From: Owenia fusiformis
Lineage: Eukaryota > Annelida > Polychaeta > Sabellida > Oweniidae
Reading direction: 5' to 3'
DNA length: 64,000 nucleotides
Assembly (NCBI GenBank): GCA_903813345.2
Contig: CAIIXF020000007.1
Span: 12,568,714 to 12,632,713 of the forward strand
In this document: positions 24,301-36,300 of the stretch, piece by piece
How the letters are laid out: every line of letters begins with the position of its first letter
How positions within the stretch are numbered: the first letter of the stretch is position 1
Program-made: the position numbers and the translations under genes
The notes under the pieces: model-generated
Database searches by the model: none
What the model was told of the DNA's origin: nothing
What the model saw: the letters and a program-made list of their open reading frames with translations, nothing else

Positions 24301-27300
24301 TTCAAAGTTTCCAGACAACAAAAGAGCTACCATTGACCTGTTTCCAGGTTTACTAAAAGTAGACAGTGTAATGATACTTTCCTGAAAAAAGCAAGGAAAT
24401 ACACACATGCCTTCATACTTAATTTTGTACCAGAAAATAACATGTGCAGGTATAGCAATTTTTTACCAAAATGTTACTTTCCAGCTGAACCTTAAAGAGA
24501 GAATCAGATATAGCGAGCAGGCTAAACAAAAAATTGTTTCAATTTTAGAATATTTTTGGCTCATGTCATTCCTTGTCATGTCTATTTTCTAAAAATAACA
24601 AAAGTGCATACTTTATTTCAGGAAAACTAAAGATTTTTACAATAATGCATTATTTTTCTATAAGAATGGTTACCATTCTTATTATTTGGGAGAATTTAAA
24701 CATTTTTCACCCATTTTTGCACTTTGAATCATTAATAACTTCACCAATTTATAACATATTTTGAATCTTTTGGGAGATACTGTATTTGATATTGTAAGGA
24801 ATAGATTTGTAGGTCAATTATACATGTTACTTGTAATTTTGTCACCCCCTATAGATCAGATTCTGCCTTTAAGGTCAGGGTGCATGATGGGAAATTTTCT
24901 GCATTCCTCAATTGAGTCACATGTTATTTTTCAAACAAGAATCACTCCTTCCCAACATTGTCTATATCTTCCAGTTTTGCACAAAGAGTGCACCTATGTG
25001 CCTAGAAAAGACTTGTGAGAAGGATGTTTCGATAAAGTGTATAAAAAACAAGAAAATTCAGTGATAAAACCAGAATATTTTCAGAATTTTTTTTCACTGA
25101 ATTTTCTCATTTTTTATACATTTTACAAAACAAACCTCACAAGGCTTTTCTAGGCACATAAGTGCACTCTTTGTGCAAACTTGGAAGATGTAGACAATGT
25201 GGGGAAGGAGTTATTCTTGTTTGAAAAATAACATGTGACTCAATTGAGGAACGTAGAAAATTTCCCAACATGCACCCTGTCCTTAACGTGGAGAAATTCC
25301 AGACCTGGTGCGCACCATTTTTTAACTTTTTGCGCATGCATGCACATGCGCATTTTACTTAAGGCGAAGCTAAAGTAAATAAAAAGTACAAAAAATGACT
25401 GCCATATTTTTTTTGATAAAGACACATGTTTTTAAAATCTGTTTACCTTGTATATGAATTGTATATCTTGACTAATGAAACATGTCAAAGTTAACATCAC
25501 ACATAAACGCATTTTTCCAAACTATGAATTGGAGGTGCATGGATCCCCATAACTAGCATGAAGAGTGCGAAGTGAGGCTAATTTTTGAAAGTTTCAAGGA
25601 GTAGCCTTGCAACAGTCACACATTTGTAAGAGTCTAAAATTTCCACAAATCATCTTACCTTTCCCAGGAACAACGAAGGAGCATGAAAATGTGCACTGCT
25701 TGCATTGTTAGAGTATAATAAAGCTCAAACCACTGTAAATTCTAAATATTTCATGTCTACCATTTTGTTTGCCAGAACTACTTCTAGACTTCCTGATTAA
25801 ACCTCATACAAGTTTTGTGACTACACCAAGTGGCATGGATTATCACTTGTATATTTTGTCTATTACAGTATAATTATCACGATAGATACATGATAGAGGC
25901 TTTATGAATGATAAACAATGGATACATGAATGAGGATAACTCTGGACTAAAAAATAGGTCCAGGAAACAAAATGGTGGACATGAAATATTTAGAATTCAC
26001 AATGGTTTGAGCTTTATTATACTCTAACAATGCAAGTACACATTTTCATGCTCCTTCGTTGTTCTTTGGTACTGTACAGTAAGATTATATCTGGAAATTT
26101 TGAATTCTTGCAAAGGTGTTACTGTTTCAAGGCTACTCCTTGAAACTTTCAAAAATAGCCTCACTTCACACTCTTCATGCTAGCTTTGGGGAGCCATGCA
26201 CCTCCAATTATGTTATGAAAAATGTGTTTAAATGTGAGGTTTTCTTTTATGTGTCTCTTTAGTCAGGAAATGCATTCACATACAAGGAAAACAGTATGCA
26301 AAATCTTCTCTCTTTATCAAAAAAATATGGCTCCCATGTTTTTGTACTTTTGATTAACTTAAATGTCACCTTAACATGGGCATTGCTGCTGAAAGATCAC
26401 GTGACTATTCATATTTAGCTAACGCGAGCTATTTTGTATTACTTTCGAAAGTAACGAAATCTCGCGAGACCTAAAATGGCTGCAATCTAAATTCAAAAGT
26501 TTTGTTGTCTAATAGAACATTGATTTGTACCTTATTTTGTTCATTCAACAGTCTGTTGTTGTGGTTTACAAATAAATCATGTATTGATTCAAATATATAG
26601 CGTATTATAAACGCTACTCAGCACAGCGTTAATTTTCAATCCTGCTTCTTCGGTAGAGTAACTCAATAGGGTCACTTGTTATTTTTCAAATTTAAATCAC
26701 TCCTTCCCAATAATAATAATAATAATAATGTTTATTTCAAAACTTCTAAGGCCACAGGCCTCCTAGTTACAGTTAGTTTTCATACAATTTTAGACAGTGA
26801 TAAGCAAAACAACTTAAATTACAAATTAAGTTTTCATTTTCAGTTGACATTAACTGTATAAATTTTACCATATTTGGTCTATAACAATAATAATCTGGCA
26901 AATACATTTTTCTTAGAGATCTGAATCTCTCACATATCATAACCATGTGGTACTCATCTCCAATAATATTAACATTTGCTGCTAAACAGAACTTACAAAA
27001 CCGTAGTTCCCTGGGCACATTATTTCTTCGACCCATTTCAATTTCTAATGAATGATTACTACATCTCAATCGAGTTAGAGCAACTCTAAATTTATTTATA
27101 TTTACACAGGAAAGATATTTTTCTCTTTCCATCACTGTTTTAATATTACAATATGTTACCATTTTTGGTAATTCTGAAAGTCTAGCAGCCCACTCTTGAC
27201 AGTAAATGTCTTTTAGCCTCTGCTTAAAACTTAAAATAAAAAGGTCCACATCACCTACTTCTTTGAAAGCCCAAACATCACCAAAGCCATTTGTACACAA

Positions 27301-30300
27301 TAACTTTCTAACATGTGTTGCCCATGTAATATGGCCTGTTGAATCAAGGTTCTCTAACATAGAAAAACAATGTTTTGGGATTCTCCCATTTTCCATCTCC
27401 ATATTTAGTTTTAACCAATATTTTACACATTTTGACATATATATTGTACATAATGGGTATCGTCCACATTCCCCTAGAACTGCCTCATTTGTTGTTTGTG
27501 ATGCAACTTTAAGAAATGATTTACAAAATTTTCTTTGAACCTTTTCCACTTGGTCGTAAACTTTAAAACCCCATATTTCTGAGCCATATGTTAAAATAGG
27601 AAGTGTCAGAGAATCGAAAAGTCTGAATCCCATTTCAAATGATAATGAGCCACCTAATTTTGAGATTTGGTTTATGACATGTAGTGACTTTCCACCTTGA
27701 TTGGCTAGTGTTTTGGTTGCGACTGACCAGTTTAACCTAGAAGAAATCATTAAACCCAGATATTTGTAATAAGAAACTATTTCTACATTTTTACCCTTGT
27801 ATAGCCATTTTTCATCCTTTTTAACAATACCACCATTTCTAAATACAATGATTTTAGTTTTCGAAAGGTTCACATTCATGCCAAATTTATCACAAAATTC
27901 TGATAGTATATTTAGCTGATTTTGCATATTTTCAACAGTATGATTTAAAAGACCAATGTCATCTGCGTATAAAAGTATATGTACATTATCCACACTTTCT
28001 GTTACAAATATTCCTTCAATTTCTGAACATTTATACATTTTTACTAACTGTTCTAAATATAAAATGAACAGAAAAGGGCTAATCATACAACCTTGTCTTG
28101 TACCTACTTGGCACATAAATGATTGGGTAAGACCATCTGGTGTTCTAACACATGATTTTAATTTACAGTACATAGATTGTAATGTTTTGAGAAAAGCTCC
28201 ATGAACATCCTCCTTAATTAAGTTATACCACATTTGCTTATGAGGAATAGAATCAAATGCCTTGCTAAAATCAACAAATGCTATAAAACAGCGCCCTCTG
28301 GATTTACATAAATATTTTTCTACCATAGCAGAGAGACTAAATATATGATCATAAGTGCTTTTGCCTTCTTGATATGCTCCTTGATGGTCACCTATTTTGT
28401 GATTTGTTTTAGCCCACTTAATAAATCTATTCGCTAGAACCTTTGTAAAAATCTTACCAAGTGTACAAAGTAAAGATATACCCCTGTAATTATTAACATT
28501 GTCAACTGGTGGTTTTTTTAATAATGCTGCAATGATAGCCTCGCTCCACAAATTTGGAAAGTAGCCATTTGACATGATAGAATTGAACAATAAATGAACA
28601 TATGGCATTAAAGTGTCATAACTATGTTGATACATCTCATATGTGATCCCATCTATACCATGGGCTTTCTTACTTTTTAAATTTGTAATTACATTTTCAA
28701 TTTCCACTACAGATATATTACAGTTCAGTTCATCTGGTAAATTTTGTAAACATTGATTGCAATCATTTTGGTCATGATTTTTGAGAAAGTCATCTGCAAC
28801 ATTTTGAAAGTCTTTATCTATATCGGAATCTGTAGTAAGCAAATTTTTGAAATACTCATACCATTCGACTGGTGAAATATGACCTTTTGTTTGAGACCCT
28901 TTTACATACTTAATCAATTGCCATAATTTATTTACATCATTCATACAATCTCTACATTTGCTCATAAATTCATTTTCATATACCTGTTTCTTATTTCTAC
29001 ATAATAGCTTGAACTCTTTTTTGATTGTTATATAGGCAATTAAAGATTCATTTGATTTTGAATTCCTATAATTAAGAAGACTATTTATTTTCCTTTTCTT
29101 TAATTTTGCACAATCACCATCCCACCAATCATCAGTTTTTGTATTTTGATTCCTCGGTTTAACTTTCATGCATTCAGCTCCATAGTTAATACATTTCACA
29201 ATTTTATCAACAGCACCATCTATGTTTCCATTTTGAATCATATCGTTAAATCCCCTTAATATATTTTGGGATGTTTGATCACGAATTTTGCTTTTAAATA
29301 TATTGACTTTATCAGGCTTCCAAATATACCTGTCATATTGTCGCATGTTTTGTTGATCATTTCTATTTGCTGAATGTAACATCAATTTGAGATCACAAGT
29401 TATTGGAAAATGATCCGTTCCCTCAGATGTATTAATATTGCCCACAGTGAAATTATTTATAAAATTGAAGAGGTCTGATGAGCATACACCATAGTCAATG
29501 ACGCTGCGCCCCATGGATGTGTTTATATATGTGTAGTTTCCATCTTTATCCCCCGAAAAACGACCGTTCAATATATGGATATCACATTCTTTACAAACTT
29601 CTAAGAAGGTTCTGCCAAACTCATTTGTAGTGTGATCACTTGAACTTCGTGGAAGTGAAAAGGTATCAACATTATACCAATCAGCACCAATCGGCAAATT
29701 TTGAATATCATCATTTAATATATAGTCACACTCATTCCCGGTTCTCGCATTCAGGTCCCCCATAATAAGAAACTTGCAATCTCCAAATGTTGCTTTAATA
29801 TGCCCGATTTGTTGTTCCAAACAAATAATACCATTATCCTCACCAATTCTCCAATATGTTTTTGAATACTGGGGTGGCAAATATAGAAATATAAGAAAAA
29901 CATCGTAAGTATATCCCGTCAATATTGTTGGGGCTTTCAAAATGATCATTAATTCAGACGAAATATTTTCCATGTATACTAATTTGTAGGGATGGGACGG
30001 TTCGTTTCGGTTCGGTTCGGTTTTTCGGATCATCAGCCGTCGGTTCGGTTTTTTCGGTTCGGTTCATTCATTTTAAGGATTTGTATTGATTGACATGATT
30101 AGCTGCTTTGTCTCTGACTTCACTGCTGACTGTCACTTTCTTAATCTTCATTTCTTTTGGGAAAACGGGAATTTGAGATCCAGACGCCATATTTGAATGT
30201 ATTGTGGGTGCGCACAAAATAATACCCTATATCGAACCTGCGCAAATATAAATTTGCGCAAATCTTTGTATCAATTATGCCACGTTATAACAATATTTTA

Positions 30301-33300
30301 TAGATAGAATTTTATGTTATAGCATTTCATGAACAATACATATTATTTAGAATACACGAGTAAAGAATATAGTACCAGGGACCACATGATTGATTACCGA
30401 GGGATACGAATACGCAGATACGAAACGAATCTAGTAAACGAGTGAGCTAGCAACAGACAAGACAGACAAGATAGGGACTAGGAATATCAAAAATGTTGCT
30501 GTAAAACAGTGTTTTTAACTGTTTTATTGATACTTGACCAATGAAATATTAATCCGAAAACGATCCGAAAAGCTGATCCGAAAGTAGGGCCGTGATCCGA
30601 AAACCGATCCGAAGGCTATGAACCGCGGTTTTTCGGTATTTCGGTTATCCGTCCCACCCCTACAGTAATTTGCCAGCTAATCCTTTTTTCACAAAAACAC
30701 TAATGCCACCAGGATATCTCCCTCTCGTACTACGACGTTGAGAAAATTGTCCAAAATGTGTGAATCCAGGCAAAAAGTCATCATACTCAGTTTTACTTTT
30801 AGCCCATGTTTCTGACAGTGAGACAATGTCAATGTTTTCAACGAAATCCTTTATTTGATTTTTGCTTGTTTCACATTTGATTTTGCCTTGGATGTTCCAT
30901 GCACATAGTTTCAAATTTGAGAAGACATGTGGCCCTATTGGTTTGACCCTTGATTTTCACCAGTGTTTCCTCTACTTAGTCTGACGATACTATCAGTAAC
31001 TTCATCATAGCCATACATGACACCATCTATTTTTAATTTATCATAGTTAAGAGAGGCTCGAGTATGGGGAATAGACTTCTTAAATTCTAGCAATTTTTTC
31101 CTAATATCCCGAACACGTTTTGAGAAATCTTCTGATACTGATATAGGGGTCCCTTTCAGATTTTTGGCTGCTTTAAACACTCTGTCTTTATCCTTATAAG
31201 AACTCAATTTAACAATAATTGGCCTCCCCTTTCCATTGGGCATGGGATCCTTGTATTGACCAATACGGTGTGCTCTGTCAATGTTAATGTCTGGCAGGTT
31301 CAGTTTGTTTTTAAAAACATCTTGAACTTTATCTTCCGATGTATCCCAGGTTTCATGTTGCCTGTCCTCGATTCCAAAAACAATTACATTTTCCCTTTTT
31401 GACCGATTTTCAAGTTCATCAATTTTGTTCTCGAGTTTATTAATGCATTTCTTACTTTGTTCAGCTTCTCCTTTCAACTCGGTAACTTTGTTTTCTAGAT
31501 CACTTAACCTAGTCTCCATACTATCAAAACGATTATCTAAAGTTGTGAAGCGATTTTCAATTTTTGACCATAATTCCTCATTTGTCATGTCCGATGATTT
31601 TGACCCTGCCCTAGGGCCTGGATTCATTTCTACATCTCCGGAGCACTGAAGCAGCACGCTAACCACGAGTAGCAATTTTATTAACGTGAATGCAGTTGAA
31701 CCATGAAACTTGAGAGTCTGATATGCGTGATTCGATAGTTTTGTTCTCCCGGGAGCTCCGACCCCAATGCAAGCTCTCCATTGCTCTCCTGGCCACTATG
31801 ATCATGCACTATTACACAGCAGTTTTCAATATATACAGGCTATTTATGTGGTGACAATATGTACAGCTATACATGAACTGACCTACTTATGTCCACTATT
31901 TGGCTGCCAATAAAACAATATTTATATGTAAAATGATCTAACTTTCTCACCGGAATTTTGTATCCTGTGTTCAATTTAGTCCAAATATTTTATGTATCCA
32001 CGATTCCTAGTATGTTCATGAACCATGTATCAAAATATTGTAACTGCATCCTATATATTTTTTAACTTTTAGACGATTTTAATCATTCCCAACAATGTCT
32101 GCATCTCTCACTTTTGCACAACGAGTGTATTAATGTACCTAGAAAAGAATGTACTCCTTGTCACAGTGTTAAAAAGGCAAGAACTTAACTTCGACATATA
32201 AGTGTTACCTGATGAATGGGAGCCTCACGGGCCTTCCAAATGGTAGTAAACGAACTCCAATGTAACTACATCAGCTTATCTTTCCGTCTGATCAACAATA
32301 AGTACAGTTATACAAGAAATGCAAACGAACTGAAAAAAATCCCCAGAATCTTCCGACTGGCTTGTCATTTCCGGAAGTTATGATACATTATATTACTGAA
32401 CATATGTGAAAATGGAATGTTTGTACTTAACTGTACTTCGTCTAATCGGAACGCCATTGGGACCGGATAAAAGCGTTCAGATTAGGAGGTGTTCACATTT
32501 CGAGGTTTTTTCATCCGCAATAATCCGGATTCTGAAGAAATGTGAACACATTCTCGGTAAATATTTATAGTTCTTTTGACCACATAGCTTTATGGCATTT
32601 CAGAAATTTGAAAATTTGATTCAAATGAATCTAATCATGCTGGAAAGCCCCATTATGAATGAAACCATTCAAGATTATTTCCCAAAGTTTTGATATCATG
32701 ACAAAATTTGAGCAATTTTGTATAAAACAGAAATTTTATGAAAAGTGTTCAGATTAGACTGGTGAATTTTTCAAATATGACTGTTCACAGTTCAAATTGG
32801 GAGGTGTTCACATTTCAAGTTTTTTTTAACATGGGAGTCAATGGGAGGAAAAAATTGGACCGAAAAAAAGTGTTCAGATTGGGAGGTGTTCGGATTAGCC
32901 AGGTACGTTCAGATATACAGGTTCTACTGTATAATAAATTTGTTGTATAGAAATGAAATAAAAGATATATGTGTGTTTAATATATTTGCAGCCTCTCCAA
33001 GAGTTGACCAAGCCACACATTGATTCATTTAACTATTTGCTCAAAGAAGGACTCACACATGCAACCCAAGTAAGTCAGAAATCACTATTTTGAAAATTCT
33101 AATTCTGAAAAATGACATCAACAAATGTATAGGGAGATAAAACAGGGTTAAATATTACAATCAGAGAACTTCAGAATTTCCTAAAAATTGGCTAAAAAGA
33201 TCAGGCAATTTGAACTGACAGAATCTTTAGTAGGTGAAAAATTAAAAATCAGACCAAAAACTGATACATGTACAGTGCATAGAATAAGAAAAAAAACAAA

Positions 33301-36300
33301 ATGAAAACTACTATTGTACTTGTAATCGGTGAACAAGTAATTTGTCTCTTTTTCTTTATTTTTCATCAGTATAATACAATTTTGATTTAAAATGTTATTT
33401 TTACATTTCAGGATCTGCGACCTGTAGAGTTTGCTCTAGCTAATGGACAAAGGGTGGAGATATCAGTGCAGGTGAGTTGGCCATTCAACTTTTCTATAAT
33501 TCAAAATGAGGTGCACGTTTATAGCTCACCTACTAATTGAACACTTAGAAAAAATGTATCTACATGTACAGTACTTACATTATTTGATACAAAATAGCAT
33601 GGTCAGCATTCAAATTGCAGTGTTTTGGTAGTCTTGTATTAATTCCCAGTCTGTTGTTCCCCACTTCCCTTCCTTATGCATTAATTATGCTAGGGACACC
33701 TATCATGGTTTCAGCGCAAGAGTAATGATGATCCTTACATACAATGCTTTTCTATAACGTTTAATGCAAGGGATGACCAATGAATTTTGCAAGTAACCCT
33801 TTCAAAGCTCAATGACACACAAATATATTCTAAAATAAAGAGTTTCTTACAAAACCTCACTGTGTATAGCCAGTCAACATTCAGGTTAAGTTGTTTTGAT
33901 TACATGTACTTGTAGGATGCTCAGATTGGTGGCCCAACTGTACCACAGGGCAATAGGTATGCCAGGACCTTCAAAATATACCCTGCTGAGGTAAGCACAC
34001 ATAATGGCTACTCATTCGGAATCATAGATTAACCACTTGCCCCATAGAGGTCTCTGGTCTTAATGTTCTTTTGTAACTTATACAACAAAAAGAATGAATG
34101 CATAAAATTGAATGCCCCTTGTAGAACTAAGAACTGGAGAATTTATCCAAAATACATGTTCCATCCAGATTTTAACTGCTCATTTTAGATTTTATGCATG
34201 TCTCAATTATAGTGCAGAGAGAGACATACAACGTACAAAGCCAAGTTACGGGCCAGTATAAGGGTACGGGTCGATGGGAAGTCAATGGGAATGTATGAAC
34301 GAGTTTTAGGAGAAGTCCCCATAATGGTGAAGGTAAGAGTGCCATTTTAGTTCTGTTATATTGCAAAGTCTTGAGTGAAATGTGCTTCAAGGGAACTTGA
34401 CGTTTTTTCAGTCATTGTCAGTTGTTGTGGCCTAAGAGCAATTTTAAGTCCATTAGGAAATGAATTCAAGACTTTTTATCAAACTCGTGACTAGTGATTT
34501 CATGAAGCAAAGAAACCACAGTGACACAAATTTGTTGTTATTTGGTTTAGATGATTAAATGACTCTGCTCAATTACATATTTATGTTGTCTCTTGAAGTG
34601 ATTATTTTGATAAACCTTTGTTCTTTAGTTGTGTGTATAGGGGTATCATATACCAATAATTAACCATATTCTTTGATTGCTTTTTAGTCTGATGCTTGTA
34701 ACTTAGCAGGGTTAACACCAAAAGGACTGGTGGCTCATGGTGAAGAACCACAAGAAATGGGTGGCTATTTCATCATTAATGGCAATGAAAAAGTCATCAG
34801 GATGCTTATCATGCCACGCAGAAACTATGTAAGTGAACTGTCCATAAAATCAGATGCGTCGTCAATTCTCTCCAGGAGTCCTTTTATTTACACAGAGCAC
34901 TTAGTTTCAAAATAAGAATGAACATTTGGAAATCTGATTTGATATTTGAATTACCATTTCAAATTTTAAATTTTCAACACCTAATGCAAGTGTAAAATAT
35001 AAATACGCATGTATGTTTATAATGTAAAGGAGTTGGGTAAACAAGGCCATTTTAAGCCCCACCTGATTTTCAAGTTTTCTCTTTATTTTATTAATCTATG
35101 TGATATATGTGTTTCAAAAATGTATGAAAATTTAGGTCAAGGTCATATTCCCCAGGTCAAGGTCAAATGAAAAAATTCATTATTTTCTACCAAAATATAC
35201 CTTTTTGGTTAAAATATCACAAATATCTGTAGGAATTTAGTCTCATAGAGGTTGGAATTACAATATATAGTAAATTGGCAATTTGCCAATAATGAGATAT
35301 TTATATTAATATATTCTGCCCTTCCCACGCAACACTGAAAGAGAACAAAAGTACCTAAAATAATGAAAATACATGTACATTTCATGATTTTCCTCTGCCA
35401 ATATCATATTTTCCCTCAGGATAAAATTCATATTCCATCCCTCCCATTATATAACCTCTATGTATTCAATAGCAATATCACCCAATTCAATATCGCCCAA
35501 ATATGACCCAGATAATGTCCTAATATCATAGCAACATCAACCAATTGTCAATCAAATGTCACTCTATATCAATCCAAAATAACCCAAGTATTGGCCTCAT
35601 TTTATTTAAGTAACAGTCCAATATCAACCCTCTTATTTACCAAATATCACCCAATTATTCTGATTGTAATAATATCCCACTGTAAATCCAATATCAGCCA
35701 AATATGAGCCAAATAATGGACCCAATATGATAGTGATATCACCCCAATATCAATCCAATATCACCCAAATATTGGCCCAATGTGATAACAATATCACCCA
35801 AATATCAAGCAAATATTGGCCCAATATCAATCCAATATCACCCAAATATTAGCCCAATATTATAGCAATATCACCCAAATATAAGCCCAATTCGATAGCA
35901 ATTTCTGACAAATATCAATCCAATATTAACTTTATATCTGCCCAATTACCAACATATTGCCATTACATAAGCAATATCAAAAAATATAAGTTCTGATATC
36001 AACCTAATATCACAACAATCTCCTCCCAAATCAAGGTTATTTACCTCAATATCACTTCTATTGTTAGTTGCAATAGTCTTGACTTGTGAAGCGAAATCTT
36101 CTGTAACCTTTCTCCGTTTTCTAGGAGAATTTACCTGCTTCCTACATATGCAGCATGAAGAGCATTTGGCCATTTTGAATAATCAACAAAAATGGCAGGC
36201 AAAATTTTCTATAAAGTTTTAAAATTCACATCGAGCATAATAAGTCTCCATCAAAATTATTCTTTGTATGCAACAATATAACATTTATGTAACTAAAGAA

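Larger units (their letters stand above)
21990..26665 (+). repeat. Dispersed repeat 'family A', second copy, split by MITEs
   Basis: Pieces at 21990-22104, 22527-22557, 24046-24083, 25287-25358 and 26375-26660 follow the order of the intact copy at 14146-13600 (reversed). Everything between them is MITE sequence inserted at TTAA. The match across the gaps shows which bases are old repeat and which are later insertions. Confidence 0.7.
26711..32085 (-). mobile_element. APE-type LINE with a 2A-like peptide, nearly full length
   Basis: Two-ORF non-LTR retrotransposon. ORF1 (30935-31675 and upstream) has a 2A-like peptide, coiled coil and L1 ORF1p-like RNA-binding region; ORF2 (26773-30914) has an AP endonuclease and reverse transcriptase. 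The 3' end is an (ATT)n tail at 26711-26730. TTCCCAA at 26704-26710 and 32086-32092 is the probable target duplication, in a further copy of MITE B: CACTCCTTCCC lies on the left and CAATGTCTGCATCTCTC, the B continuation, on the right. Clade unresolved; motifs suggest the CR1/I/Jockey side. A hAT-like MITE (29986-30663) sits inside ORF2. The 5' limit rests on the target duplication alone. Confidence 0.85.
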
